Shown: in pieces, positions 1 through 8,717 of the stretch
How positions within the stretch are numbered: the stretch's first letter is position 1
Layout: every line of letters starts with the position of its first letter
Assembly (NCBI GenBank): GCA_963851245.1
Contig: CAWKOH010000001.1
Span: 496,001-560,000, forward strand
Direction: 5' to 3'
DNA: 64,000 nucleotides
Source: CAWKOH01 sp963851245
Lineage (GTDB): Bacteria; Actinomycetota; Acidimicrobiia; Acidimicrobiales; Palsa-688
Notes under the pieces: generated by a model
The model's database searches: none
Seen by the model: the letters and a program-made list of their open reading frames with translations, nothing else
Told to the model about the DNA's origin: nothing
Position numbers and translations under genes: made by a program

Positions 1-969
1 TCAGAACGGCAGACGGCGCCGAACGAGCTTGGGCGCCGCGGTCGGACCGGTCACGGGCTTGAAAGCCTCTGCTTCCTCACGCAACCGCCGGTCCTCGTCC
101 TCCGAAAGGTCCAGATCGGCCGCCGCGACGTTGCGCTCCAGCTGCTCCACGCTGCTGGCGCCCGGAATGGCAATCACGTTGGGACGCCGAATCACCCACG
201 CCAGAGCCACCTGAGCCGGAGTGGCGTCGTGGTTCTTGGCCACGTCCCGCAGTGCGTCGAGCAGGCCCTGGGCTCGGGCCAGATTCTCGGGCAGAAATAG
301 GGGATTCATCGCGCGCACACCCTTGTGCGGCGCGTTCGAGACGTCGTAGCGGGCCGAAAGGAAACCCTGACCGAGGGGACTGTAGGCGATGACCATGCGA
401 TCGTGGTCGGCCGCCCACGGCACCAGATCATTGAGCGGGCGGCGGTCGACGAGGCTGAAGCGGACCTGGTTGGACAGCACCGGATCGCCGAAGGCGGCCT
501 CGGACGCCTGCCACCGGGAGAGCGAGAAGTTGCTGACACCGACGTGGCGTACGACTCCCGATCTCACCAGCCGGCGCATGCCTTCCATCTGGGCCCGCAG
601 CGGCACCACCGGGTTCGGTTGGTGGATCTGATAGAGGTCGATGGCGTCGACGTTCAAACGACGGGCGCTGTCACGAGCGCGCCACTCCACGAAGGCCGGG
701 ACCGGGAAAACCGGGGCCAGCTTTGTGGCCACGAACGCTTCGTCGCGACGCCCGGCTATCGCCTGGCCGACTATGCGCTCCGACCGCCCGTAGCCGTAGA
801 TCTCGGCGGTGTCGAGAAAGTTAACACCTAGATCGAGGGCGCGCTGGACGATGCGGCCGGCCTCACCCTGGGCGTAGCCCTCCCCGTAGCCCCATTCTCT
901 CGAACCGAACTGCCAGGCCCCCACGCCTATCGCAGAGACCCGGACGCCACCCACCTCTACAAAACGCAT
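1..969 (-). CDS. Aldo/keto reductase
   Basis: The protein has 322 residues, a normal length for the family, and should reduce carbonyls with NADPH in the cytoplasm. The four catalytic residues are visible in their usual contexts: Asp53 and Tyr58 in FLDTAEIYGYG, Lys83 in VATKLAP and His116 in DLYQIHQPNP. The strand motif VGVSNFS and the C-terminal cofactor region IPGASSVEQLERN are also present. The stop codon occupies the first three bases of the window, so the gene is complete. It starts 10 bases after the CYTH gene ends on the same strand, so the two are probably co-transcribed. The substrate is not predictable. Confidence 0.93.
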   Translation of the reverse strand: MRFVEVGGVRVSAIGVGAWQFGSREWGYGEGYAQGEAGRIVQRALDLGVNFLDTAEIYGYGRSERIVGQAIAGRRDEAFVATKLAPVFPVPAFVEWRARDSARRLNVDAIDLYQIHQPNPVVPLRAQMEGMRRLVRSGVVRHVGVSNFSLSRWQASEAAFGDPVLSNQVRFSLVDRRPLNDLVPWAADHDRMVIAYSPLGQGFLSARYDVSNAPHKGVRAMNPLFLPENLARAQGLLDALRDVAKNHDATPAQVALAWVIRRPNVIAIPGASSVEQLERNVAAADLDLSEDEDRRLREEAEAFKPVTGPTAAPKLVRRRLPF

Positions 970-979
970 GCCGGCGAGC

Positions 980-1474
980 CTACGCCCCCCGATCCTCCTC
1001 GCCGGCCCGGCTGAGGGCGGCGTTCGTCCACGCCGGATCCCCGGTGACCTCCTCGGTCACCCAGTCGGGAAGAGTCACCTCCGCGTCGGCAGAGTCCAGC
1101 TCGATCTCAGCGGTGACCAGTCCCTGGTGCCTGCCCTCGTACACGTCGACCTCGAAGGTCCGCCCGGCCACCTCCACCAGGTACCGCACCTTCCTGATCT
1201 CGCCTGGAAGGGCCAGCCGGTCGAGCAGCTCGGCCGCATCGGCGGGCGGGATCGGATACTCGTACTCCATGCGCGTCATGCCGTCCGGCCCTTTGATGGT
1301 CAGGGCGGCCGACTCTTCGGCTTCGCCCGACGCTTTGCTCTGCCGCTTCAGCCTGACCCGCACGGATCGCTCCGATGACCGGGCCAGGTATCCCTGGCGA
1401 ATCTCCGCACCGACCGGCGGTGGGGAAAACCGCGCCGGATCGACGAGGAACTTGCGCTCGATCTCTACGCCCAC
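980..1474 (-). CDS. CYTH domain protein (class IV adenylate cyclase / thiamine-triphosphatase-like fold)
   Basis: The N-terminus carries the CYTH signature EIERKFLVDP, with the metal-binding ExExK motif at residues 4-8 when the GTG at 1474 is used. Proteins of this superfamily bind triphosphates in a beta-tunnel and hydrolyse them or cyclise ATP. The length of 164 residues fits single-domain bacterial members, which are usually triphosphatases. An ATG at 1513 would add 13 residues, but family members begin directly at VGVEIERKF, so the GTG is preferred. No clear ribosome binding site was seen for either start. The aldo/keto reductase lies immediately downstream. Confidence 0.85.
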   Translation of the reverse strand: MGVEIERKFLVDPARFSPPPVGAEIRQGYLARSSERSVRVRLKRQSKASGEAEESAALTIKGPDGMTRMEYEYPIPPADAAELLDRLALPGEIRKVRYLVEVAGRTFEVDVYEGRHQGLVTAEIELDSADAEVTLPDWVTEEVTGDPAWTNAALSRAGEEDRGA

Positions 1475-1606
1475 CGAGCCGAGTATAGGAACGGTCCGCC
1501 CGGGAATCTTCAAACATGTAGCCGCACTTCGGCCTCGGTTCCGGGAGGCTGGTGATCATGGGGAAAGCTCTGATCGTGGGGCTTATCTGCTTCGGGACCG
1601 CCGGGG

Positions 1607-2290
1607 CTAGCCGCGGGCCCGGCCGCGCGCTCGGCTTGGCGGCCGGGCCCGGGTCCGCCGCTCGCCGGGTCCGTTCGGGCTCAGCAGGTCGTGCACGGCG
1701 TCGCGCACCAAAGCCGACAACTCCGACGTAGGAAGGTCTGCGAACACCTCACCCGCGCCCATCAGCGCCCCCATGACGGCGCCGATCGAGCAGGCCATGC
1801 GGACCCGCTGAGCCACCGGTATGGCTGTGCTGGCAAAGAACCCCCGGAGCTGCTCGGCCAGATCCTCGTGCTCGGTTTCGTGGTGCTCGGTGTTCTCCAG
1901 CGACTGGAAGGCGGTGAAGTTGCGCTCGTGGAGAAGGAAGAGCTTCCGGTTGCTGATCACCTGGTCGATGAAATGGTCGATCAACAACTCCCACGTCTCG
2001 AAATCATGGGTGACCACGTCATAGCTTCCGAGACGGTCCAGCACGTCCGGGACCAGCGAGTGAAGGCGCAGGTGCAGAGCCAGAAGGATGTCCTCCTTGC
2101 GCTCGAAGTGGTAATAGAGGGCGGCCTTGGTGAAGCCGAGGCGGTCCGCGATCTCACGCAGGGATGTCTTGTCGAAGCCCTGTTCGATGAAGAGGTCGAG
2201 GGCCACGTCGAGGATCCGTTCTCGCGTCGATCCTCGCGGCCGCCCGCGGTTCGGGCTCTCGCCGGCAGCTGTTCGTGTCTCCTGCACCAT
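1607..2290 (-). CDS. TetR family regulator, divergent from DrrAB-like exporter
   Basis: This 227-residue protein has a classic N-terminal TetR DNA-binding domain, with the helix-turn-helix around residues 41-66 (KTSLREIADRLGFTKAALYY). The C-terminal ligand domain is not specific. The open frame extends far upstream of 2290, but that part is antisense to the exporter gene. The ATG at 2290 is the natural start, preceded by the divergent promoter region. It is divergent from and only 88 bases away from the ABC transporter genes, which suggests that it represses them and responds to an exported compound. That regulatory link is inferred from position. Confidence 0.9.
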   Translation of the reverse strand: MVQETRTAAGESPNRGRPRGSTRERILDVALDLFIEQGFDKTSLREIADRLGFTKAALYYHFERKEDILLALHLRLHSLVPDVLDRLGSYDVVTHDFETWELLIDHFIDQVISNRKLFLLHERNFTAFQSLENTEHHETEHEDLAEQLRGFFASTAIPVAQRVRMACSIGAVMGALMGAGEVFADLPTSELSALVRDAVHDLLSPNGPGERRTRARPPSRARGRARG

Positions 2291-2301
2291 GAGTATTTTA
2301 C

Positions 2302-2330
2302 TTGACGACCGGCTAGGAAAGTCGTATCTT
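2302..2330 (+). promoter_or_regulatory. Promoter for the DrrAB-like exporter
   Basis: A TTGACG box at 2302-2307 is followed by a 17-base spacer and TATCTT at 2325-2330, a good match to a housekeeping promoter. It fires toward the ABC transporter start at 2379. It lies in the short divergent interval and would be a natural place for TetR control. No clear palindromic operator was recognised. Confidence 0.6.
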
Positions 2331-2378
2331 TCTCGGAGGATATTACTAGCCTGTCGACAAGTAAGGCGGATTTCCCCG

Positions 2379-3374
2379 GTGACAGACCAGTTGATGATCG
2401 AAGCCCACGGACTGCGCAAGCGATTCGGTTCCACGGTGGCTCTCGACGGCATAGACCTCGAGGTGCCGGCGGGCATGATCCTCGGCGTGCTCGGGCCCAA
2501 TGGCGCCGGAAAAAGCACCGCGGTGAGGATACTGACGACCCTGGTCATTCCCGATGCCGGGACGGCCCGAGTGGCCGGCCACGACGTGGTGACGCAGGCG
2601 GCTGCCGTCCAGCGCAGCATCGGGGTCACCGCCCAGGACGCCACCGTGGACGGGCTTCTCACCGGCCGGCAGAACCTGGTCATGATCGGGCGCCTGGGCG
2701 GACTGCGCCGGGCCGACGCGGGCCGCCGGGCCGAGGAGTTGCTGGGCCATTTCGACCTGACCGATGCCGCCGACCGGCTCCTGAAGACCTACTCGGGTGG
2801 GATGCGCCGGCGTCTGGACCTCGCCGCCGGGCTGGTGACCCACCCGCCCGTGCTGTTCCTGGATGAGCCCACCACCGGCCTGGACCCCACCAGCCGGGTT
2901 CGCATGTGGGACGTCATTCGGGACCTGGTCGCCGAGGGCACCACGATCCTGCTCACCACGCAGTACCTCGACGAGGCCGACGAGCTGGCCGACCAGATAG
3001 TCGTGATCGATCATGGCCGGGTTATCGCCAACGGCACCGCCGGCGAGCTCAAGAGCCAGGTGGGCGGGGCCAGGCTCGAAGTGACCTTGAGCGAGCCGCA
3101 CCCGGCCGCGACGGCAGCCGTCGGCGGCTTCGCATCCGGGGCGGTGCACGTGAGTCACGACGGGCGGCGGCTAAGGGCTCCGGTTGTCAGCGGGGCCGGT
3201 CTGGCCACCATGGTCGTTCGCGCCCTCGACGAGGCCGGGATCACCGTCGACGATGTGGAGGTCCACCAGCCCTCGCTGGACGACGTGTTCTTCGCTCTGA
3301 CCGGCCACCCCACCGCCGAGGCCGACGGTTGGCCGGACGAAGCGAGCATCGATCTGGAAGGAGCGTTGCGATGA
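2379..3374 (+). CDS. Daunorubicin-resistance-type ABC transporter ATP-binding protein
   Basis: The 331-residue protein is the ATPase of a two-gene exporter. It shows Walker A GPNGAGKST (residues 39-47), signature YSGGMRRR (from 138) and Walker B VLFLDEPTTGLDP (from 158). The C-terminal third is the extension typical of DrrA-like ATPases. The GTG at 2379 is chosen because AAGGCGGA sits 8 bases upstream; an ATG at 2394 is an alternative. The stop overlaps the start of the permease gene in an ATGA arrangement. Likely role: export of a hydrophobic drug or lipid, in a complex with the downstream permease. Confidence 0.92.
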   Translation: MTDQLMIEAHGLRKRFGSTVALDGIDLEVPAGMILGVLGPNGAGKSTAVRILTTLVIPDAGTARVAGHDVVTQAAAVQRSIGVTAQDATVDGLLTGRQNLVMIGRLGGLRRADAGRRAEELLGHFDLTDAADRLLKTYSGGMRRRLDLAAGLVTHPPVLFLDEPTTGLDPTSRVRMWDVIRDLVAEGTTILLTTQYLDEADELADQIVVIDHGRVIANGTAGELKSQVGGARLEVTLSEPHPAATAAVGGFASGAVHVSHDGRRLRAPVVSGAGLATMVVRALDEAGITVDDVEVHQPSLDDVFFALTGHPTAEADGWPDEASIDLEGALR

Positions 3375-4222
3375 GCACCATCACCGCTGATCTAGTGGCA
3401 CCGGTGGCCAGGCCCCAGAGCCCGGGCGTCTGGAGGCGTGTTTCCGACGTCCTGGTGCTGACCGGTCGCAACCTGGTGCACATAGCCCGTGAGCCCCTGC
3501 AGCTGTCTGATGTCACCATCCAGCCGGTCCTTTTTACCCTTCTCTTCGTCTACGTCTTCGGCGCCGGAGTGGTGCTGCCCGACGGCGGCAGCTACAAGGA
3601 CTTCGCCATCGCCGGGCTCCTCGCCCTCAACCTGACCACCTCGTCGATGGGGACCGCGGTCGGCCTGACTACTGACTTGAACAGCGGGGTGATCGACCGC
3701 TTCCGGACGCTGCCCATCTGGCGGGCCGCGGTGCTGGTCGGCCGCTCCATCGCCGACCTCCTGACCGCCATGATCTGCACCCTGATCGTGGCCCTCACCG
3801 GTCTGGCCGTGGGCTGGAGGCCCGACGCCAGTCTGCCCTCCATCGTCGCCGGCTTCTCTCTCATGCTCCTGTTCAGCTACGCCCTGTCCTGGGGCTGCGC
3901 CTGCCTGGGCCTGGTGAGCAAAGGGCCCGAATCAGCTCAGGGAGTCGGGCTCGTCATCCTCTTCCCACTGGCCATCGTCTCTAACGCCCTGGTTCCCACC
4001 CAACGCATGCCCGAGGTTCTGCGGGTTATCGCGGACTGGAATCCGGTCAGTGCCGTGACTGCGGCCTGTCGCGACCTTCTCGGCAACCCGAACCCTTCTG
4101 CCAGCATCCAGGCCTGGCCCATGCAACATCCGGTGGCGGCGTCGCTCTTGTGGTCTCTCGTCATGCTGGCTCTTTTCGCCCCGCTGTCCGCCGTGCTGTA
4201 CCGGCGCCGGACCACGGACTAA
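3371..4222 (+). CDS. ABC-2 type transporter permease (DrrB-like)
   Basis: This 283-residue membrane protein has about six hydrophobic segments and the layout of ABC-2 permeases: a short cytoplasmic N-terminus, LTGRNLVHIAREPLQ before the first span, and a conserved segment around PLAIVSNALVPTQRMP near the C-terminal end. The start ATG overlaps the ATPase stop by four bases and is preceded by GGAAGGAGCG. It should form the membrane channel of the exporter encoded with the ATPase. The nearby TetR gene probably controls both. Confidence 0.92.
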   Translation: MSTITADLVAPVARPQSPGVWRRVSDVLVLTGRNLVHIAREPLQLSDVTIQPVLFTLLFVYVFGAGVVLPDGGSYKDFAIAGLLALNLTTSSMGTAVGLTTDLNSGVIDRFRTLPIWRAAVLVGRSIADLLTAMICTLIVALTGLAVGWRPDASLPSIVAGFSLMLLFSYALSWGCACLGLVSKGPESAQGVGLVILFPLAIVSNALVPTQRMPEVLRVIADWNPVSAVTAACRDLLGNPNPSASIQAWPMQHPVAASLLWSLVMLALFAPLSAVLYRRRTTD

Positions 4223-4284
4223 GACGAGATTCATGCCCGCCTCCGCTCTCCTCCACACTCGTCGGGATGGGCATACTGGTCGGC

Positions 4285-4861
4285 ATGGGACGGACTTATA
4301 GCGTCATCGACGATCGCTTGGGTCAGTGGCTCTTAGCGCAGCCCGTGTTCTTCGTCGCCACCGCCCCCCTCGCAGGTGATGGTCATGTCAACTGCTCGCC
4401 GAAGGGCAACCGCGGGGAGTTGCGCGGTGCTGGATGGTCGGCAAGTCGGCTATCTCGATCAGACCGGCAGTGGGGCCGAAACCATTGCTCATCTCAAGGA
4501 GAACGGCCGCATCGTCGTCATGTTCTGCGCCTTCGAAGGACAGCCGCGCATCGTCCGTCTGCACGGCCGAGGCCGCGCCGTGCTCCTCGACGACCCGGAA
4601 TTCAAGGCCCTGGCTCCGAAATTCCCCGCTCATGCCACCGTCGGAGCCCGATCGATCATCCTGGTGGACATCACCCGGGTGGCCGACTCGTGCGGCTACG
4701 GAGTTCCCTTGATGGAGTTCGGCTCTCACCGGACGAAGATGGACGAGTGGGCCGACCGCAAAGGGGCCGACGGAATCCGGGCCTACTGGGCCGAGCAAAA
4801 TGTGGAGAGCATCGACGGTCTGGCCGCCGTCCCACCTCCCACCTACACCACGCCCGGGTAG
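4285..4861 (+). pseudogene. Pyridoxamine 5'-phosphate oxidase-like protein, interrupted by one frameshift
   Basis: Two reading frames together give one protein of about 190 residues. The first, from the ATG at 4285, encodes YSVIDDRLGQWLLAQPVFFV and ends near NCSPKG. The second carries CAVLDGRQVGYLDQTGSG to the TAG at 4859. Such FMN-binding split-barrel proteins occur in actinobacteria. The frames join exactly if one G is removed from the GGGG run at 4414-4417. This is either a real single-base mutation or a sequencing error in the run. The last 19 bases overlap the 3' end of the histidine kinase gene on the other strand. Confidence 0.82.
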
Positions 4862-6231
4862 GAGCCGGCGGAGGCGGGCAGCCTCACGGTGAATCGGGCG
4901 CCTCCCTCAGGGGCGTGCCCCGCTTCCACCGTCCCACCCAGACGTCTGACCAGTTGTTGAACGATGGCCAACCCCAATCCGGTCCCGACCTTGCGGACTC
5001 CCTTGTACCGCTCGTACAGGACCGAGCGGTCGAACGCCACCGCCAGATCGGCGTCGCTGAGGCCCGGTCCTCCGTCGCGGATCTCCGCCACCGCCAGTCC
5101 TTGACCTCCGGGCACCGGCTCAGACCGGCAGGCCAGCACGATGGGCCGGCCGGCGGGTACCACCCGCAACGCGTTCTCCAGCAGGCCGTCCAGGGCCTGC
5201 CTCAGCCGGGCGGCATCCGTGCGCACCCAAAACGGACCCGGCGGGCACTCGACTTTCAGCGGTATGCCCTCACTCGCGCACCGAGATGTCCATACCGAAG
5301 CCGCACCCTCGATCACGGCGACCAGATCGACGTCCGCCAGGTCGACCCGAACCTCGCGGGCGTCCAGCCGGGCCAGGTCCAGCAGATCGGCCACGAACCG
5401 GTCCAGTCGCTCGGCTTCGGCCAGCATCACCGCGCCCACCCGGGGCACGTGATCGGCTTCGATCATGCCGTCGGCAAGCGATTCGGCGTAACCCCTGATG
5501 GCCGTCAAAGGGGTCCGCAGGTCGTGGGAAACCGACAGCAGGAAGTCCCGCTGCCGGGCCTCTGACTGGGCCAGGCCGGACCCGAGACTGTTGAGAGCCT
5601 CTGCCACCTCGGCTACTTCGGCCGGCCCCTCTGGCTGGATCACGACGTCCCTCTGCCCCGCCGCCAGCGAATGCGCCGCCGCCGCAGTGCGCTTGAGGGG
5701 CAAGGCCAGGCGCCAGGCCACGATCAACCCCATGGCCACGGCGATCGCACAGGCGATCAGCAAGGCGAGCGTCAGCCGCCGCACCGCGACCCGGCCCACC
5801 GCGACCGCCTCGGCCAGGGGCTGCACCATCACTATCCCGCCGTTCTGGGTCGGTCGCGCCTCCACCAGCAACGACTGCCCGTCGACGGACTGCACCGCTG
5901 AAACTGAGTTGCCGCCCAGCACCGCCTGGACCTGCTCCGGCCTCAAGGCGTCGCGTGCGAGGGCGCTGGTGGACTGGACCCGGCCCCGCGGGCCGATGAC
6001 CGCGCTGTCGACCTTGAGGGCGCGTACCGCCGTGAGCGTTCTGACCGGAGTGGTAGCAGCCTCACTCTGCACTTCGTCGGCCAGCCGGGAAAGGGTCTGG
6101 CGGGCTCCTGATTCGGCCGCCTGGCGAACCAGATGGACAGCGATGAGACCCCCGATCAGGGCCGTGATCACAGCTACCGCGATCGCCAGCAACGAGATCC
6201 GCAGCGCCAGGCTGCCCCTGGGGGACCTCAC
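4843..6231 (-). CDS. Membrane sensor histidine kinase
   Basis: The 462-residue protein has one membrane span near residues 11-34 and another near 151-175, enclosing an extracytoplasmic sensor region of about 115 residues. A HAMP linker follows. The phosphoacceptor is His236 in SVSHDLRTPL. The ATPase boxes are Asn353 (LLENAL), DGGPG (386-390) and GTGLGLA (416-422). The GTG start at 6231 overlaps the stop of the response regulator by four bases, so the pair is translationally coupled. The much longer open frame upstream is only antisense or frame shadow within the regulator gene. Signal unknown. Confidence 0.93.
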   Translation of the reverse strand: MRSPRGSLALRISLLAIAVAVITALIGGLIAVHLVRQAAESGARQTLSRLADEVQSEAATTPVRTLTAVRALKVDSAVIGPRGRVQSTSALARDALRPEQVQAVLGGNSVSAVQSVDGQSLLVEARPTQNGGIVMVQPLAEAVAVGRVAVRRLTLALLIACAIAVAMGLIVAWRLALPLKRTAAAAHSLAAGQRDVVIQPEGPAEVAEVAEALNSLGSGLAQSEARQRDFLLSVSHDLRTPLTAIRGYAESLADGMIEADHVPRVGAVMLAEAERLDRFVADLLDLARLDAREVRVDLADVDLVAVIEGAASVWTSRCASEGIPLKVECPPGPFWVRTDAARLRQALDGLLENALRVVPAGRPIVLACRSEPVPGGQGLAVAEIRDGGPGLSDADLAVAFDRSVLYERYKGVRKVGTGLGLAIVQQLVRRLGGTVEAGHAPEGGARFTVRLPASAGSYPGVV

Positions 6232-6965
6232 CGGTCCGACGATTGGCGCCGCGGGACCCCGGCGTCTGCCGCGTAGCCGACCCCCCGCACGGTGCGGACG
6301 GGGCAATCCGGTCCCAGCTTGGCCCGCAACTGGGCGATGTGCACGTCCACGGTCCGCGTGCCGGCCACGGCTGAATAGCCCCAGACTTCTGTGAGCAACT
6401 GATCGCGCGTGAAGACCCACCCGGGCCGGCGCATCAGGCGGGCGATCAGATCGAACTCGGTGGTGGTGAGCTCAACCGGCCGCGGGCCGACGAACACCCG
6501 CCTGGCGCCCAGGTCAAGGCGAACGGCCCCGACCTCGAGGGTAGAGCTGCTCTCGGGCGGTCCTTCGACCCGTCGCAACACGGTCCCGATGCGGGCCACC
6601 AGCTCCCGGGGTGAGAAGGGCTTGGTTATGTAGTCGTCGGCGCCGAGCTCCAACCCCACCACCCGGTCCACTTCGTCGTCGCGAGCGGTCACGAACAGGA
6701 TCGGCGTCCAGTCCTGCCCCGATCGCAGCCGCCGGCACACCTCGATCCCGTCCATACCTGGCAGCCCCACGTCGAGAACGATGGCGTCGGGCCGCTGTGC
6801 TCTTACCACTTCCAGGGCGGCCAACCCGTCGGACTCCACTCTCACCCGGTAACCGGCCTGAGCGAGGTACAGGGTGATCACGTCGGCGATCGCCGGCTCG
6901 TCCTCGACCACCAGGACAAGCCGGTGCTCCGGACGGTTCGTCACGATGGAATCGTAGGTTTGCAC
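6228..6965 (-). CDS. OmpR/PhoB family response regulator
   Basis: This 245-residue protein has a receiver domain with acidic pocket Glu21-Asp22, phosphoacceptor Asp65 (IVLDVGLPGMDG), Thr93 and Lys115 (ITKPFSPREL). A C-terminal winged-helix domain follows (TTEFDLIARLMRRPG, then RTVDVHIAQLRAKL). It is the partner of the downstream overlapping histidine kinase. The start at 6965 gives about ten extra residues before the first strand; a slightly later start cannot be excluded. The regulon is unknown. The next genes on the same strand encode an exported protein and a lipoprotein, which could be targets. Confidence 0.93.
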   Translation of the reverse strand: MQTYDSIVTNRPEHRLVLVVEDEPAIADVITLYLAQAGYRVRVESDGLAALEVVRAQRPDAIVLDVGLPGMDGIEVCRRLRSGQDWTPILFVTARDDEVDRVVGLELGADDYITKPFSPRELVARIGTVLRRVEGPPESSSTLEVGAVRLDLGARRVFVGPRPVELTTTEFDLIARLMRRPGWVFTRDQLLTEVWGYSAVAGTRTVDVHIAQLRAKLGPDCPVRTVRGVGYAADAGVPRRQSSDR

Positions 6966-7018
6966 CGGGGTGGCTGACTGTTATGGGCTCCGGGCGCCAG
7001 CGACGGATCCCGAGATTT

Positions 7019-7345
7019 CTACGGGCTGTCGTTCTCGGCTTGAGCAGCGGAGGCCGCATCCAGATCGGTCTGGGCCTGGGAGCTCGCCGACGTGGCCCCA
7101 CTCATGTCCGATTCGACCGCCGCGATCTGGCCGGCCTGTTCCGTTCCCGACGATTCCGGCGCCGTCACCGCCGGGGTGGCGGGCGCCGGCGCGGTGAGTG
7201 CGGTAGCGCTCGGAGCCGGGCTGGACTGAGCTCGGCCCGACGAGGCGCTCGGTGCGGAGGCGTGAGCGCCGGCGCCGCACCCCGCCATCAGGATCACGGC
7301 GACGCCAAGAGCGGCGGAGAAGGCGGCGGACCGGCGGCTGATCAC
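7019..7345 (-). CDS. Small lipoprotein, Ala/Ser/Pro-rich
   Basis: The 108-residue protein has a positively charged start (MISRRSAAF), a hydrophobic segment and the lipobox LMAGC, so it should be lipid-anchored on the outer face of the membrane. The rest is low-complexity (Ala, Ser, Pro, Thr, Gln) and probably disordered, ending in a short Gln/Ala/Asp-rich helix. No family was recognised. The GTG start overlaps the stop of the upstream secreted-protein gene in a GTGA arrangement, so the two are coupled. Confidence 0.72.
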   Translation of the reverse strand: MISRRSAAFSAALGVAVILMAGCGAGAHASAPSASSGRAQSSPAPSATALTAPAPATPAVTAPESSGTEQAGQIAAVESDMSGATSASSQAQTDLDAASAAQAENDSP

Positions 7346-8043
7346 TTGAGTGCTCCAATCACGGTCATTACATCCGCCCGGGCCGCCACGATGTCCGCCC
7401 GCGCCGACAGGATCGTCTCCCGGGGACCGGCCAGCACCGTGTGGTTGGCGTCGTATTGAGAGGGTGTCAGGGCCAGCAGGCTGGCCGACAGCCCCGCCGT
7501 GGCCGACGTGATCGCCTGGATCTTGGCGGCCAGGTCGCTCATGGCCGCCTGTACCGCGGCGGTGTCCTTCCCTGAGTCGGGGCCCGACAGCAAGCCTTCC
7601 AGGCGGGTCTGGGCGTCGGTGAGCCTGGGCAAGACCCCACCCGTGATGTCGTCGGTCGCAGCCGCCAACCTGACCTGCGGCAAGGCCAGCGCGTAGACCC
7701 GATAGTCGAGGAATATCGATTGATAGTCGCTCCGGGCCTGGGCGACGGTCGTGTCGGCCTGGATCTTCGGCCCCAGGGCGGTCAAGCCCGATTGGTCACC
7801 GTTCAGGGTGTTCAAGAGGGTGGACTTGTCTGTCGCCGTAAGCCACTTGTTGCTGCTGACTGCGGGTATGGCTTTGCTCAGCGAGGTGAGGCGGGCGGTT
7901 ATCGCCGTTGCGGCCCTTGCCTTTATCCCGTCGAGGGTCGCACCTCCACTGGAGCCAGCGGCCCACGCAGGCGCCGCCAACCCGACCGAGGCGCACCCGG
8001 CCAGGGCGGCGCCGGCGATGGCCACGCGAACGGATCGATTCAT
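7342..8043 (-). CDS. Exported helical protein of unknown function
   Basis: This 233-residue protein begins with an export signal ending in APAWAA. A shorter lipobox-like LAGC at residues 14-17 means lipid anchoring cannot be ruled out. The mature part is Ala-rich and helical, with a C-terminal repeat-like stretch (SARADIVAARADVMTVIGAL). I do not recognise a characterised family. The ATG at 8043 is chosen over an upstream TTG because GAGGAG lies 6 bases before it. The gene is coupled to the small lipoprotein and lies upstream of the two-component pair on the same strand. A cell-envelope role is plausible but inferred. Confidence 0.72.
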   Translation of the reverse strand: MNRSVRVAIAGAALAGCASVGLAAPAWAAGSSGGATLDGIKARAATAITARLTSLSKAIPAVSSNKWLTATDKSTLLNTLNGDQSGLTALGPKIQADTTVAQARSDYQSIFLDYRVYALALPQVRLAAATDDITGGVLPRLTDAQTRLEGLLSGPDSGKDTAAVQAAMSDLAAKIQAITSATAGLSASLLALTPSQYDANHTVLAGPRETILSARADIVAARADVMTVIGALK

Positions 8044-8244
8044 CTCCAACTCCTCTACCTAGGCCGGCCCCTTCATGGCCGGCTTCGACGACTAAAGGTA
8101 AATCGGCCAAGTTTCCGTTCGATCTGAGCGATGTTCGGGTCTTGTAAGAAATCGGAGATGGCAAAAGGAGCGGCCCGGGTGTGCCACCTGCTCCTTCGGC
8201 CCCCGTCCGCCGGGCGCCGCCCCCGGGTTTTCGGGCCGTTTTGT

Positions 8245-8269
8245 AAGTCTGGACTGTTAAGTCTAGACT
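8245..8269 (+). promoter_or_regulatory. Doubled palindromic operator before marR
   Basis: Two 11-base direct repeats lie at 8245-8255 (AAGTCTGGACT) and 8259-8269 (AAGTCTAGACT), 14 bases centre to centre. Each contains a palindrome: AGTCTAGACT is perfect and AGTCTGGACT has one mismatch. They end 7 bases before the ATG of the MarR gene. This fits an autoregulatory site for two MarR dimers, and the closeness to the start hints at a very short or absent leader. Confidence 0.65.
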
Positions 8270-8276
8270 GAACGAT

Positions 8277-8717
8277 ATGACGGCGATCGCCCCCGACCTC
8301 GATCGTGCCGCCGGTGAACTGAGCGCGTGTGTAGGGCTTCTGGTTCGGCGCTTGCGCCAGGTGCACGTGGACGGAGAGCTGACCCTGTCACAGACCCAGG
8401 TGCTGGTTCGCCTAGAGCGCGACGGGCCGGCAACCCCCGGTGTCCTGGCTGCGGGCGAGCAGATCACACCTCAGTCGATGGGGGCCATCCTGGCCGCCCT
8501 GGAGGAAAGAGGGCTGGTCTCTCGCAGCGGCGATCCGTCCGACGGCCGGCGGGTGGTGATGTCGGTGACAGAGGCGGGACGGGACAGCTTGCAGGGGGTC
8601 CGCCACGAGAAGGCCCAGCGGATGGCGCGGGCCATCGAAGAAGGTTTGACACCGGCTGAGCAACGGCAGGTGATCGAGGTCATACCTCTGCTGCAACGGC
8701 TGGGCCGTCTTGTCTGA
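8277..8717 (+). CDS. MarR family regulator
   Basis: The 146-residue protein has the MarR winged-helix fold: recognition region QITPQSMGAILAALEERGLV and wing SGDPSDGRRVVMSVTEAG. It is the first gene of an apparent operon with an MFS exporter, a dienelactone-hydrolase-like enzyme and a small protein. The exporter start lies inside its last codons. The doubled palindrome just upstream of the ATG supports autorepression relieved by a small aromatic or drug-like ligand. That mechanism follows from what is known of the family. Confidence 0.9.
   Translation: MTAIAPDLDRAAGELSACVGLLVRRLRQVHVDGELTLSQTQVLVRLERDGPATPGVLAAGEQITPQSMGAILAALEERGLVSRSGDPSDGRRVVMSVTEAGRDSLQGVRHEKAQRMARAIEEGLTPAEQRQVIEVIPLLQRLGRLV

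Noticed and set aside
5498..6394. Long plus-strand open frame within the kinase region
   Set aside because: It is antisense to a histidine kinase with complete motifs and has the composition of a GC-rich shadow.
8160..8244. GC-rich stretch with a possible hairpin (CCCGGGTTTTCGGG) as a terminator
   Set aside because: The stem is only about four base pairs without a clean T-run placement, so it is not reported as a terminator.
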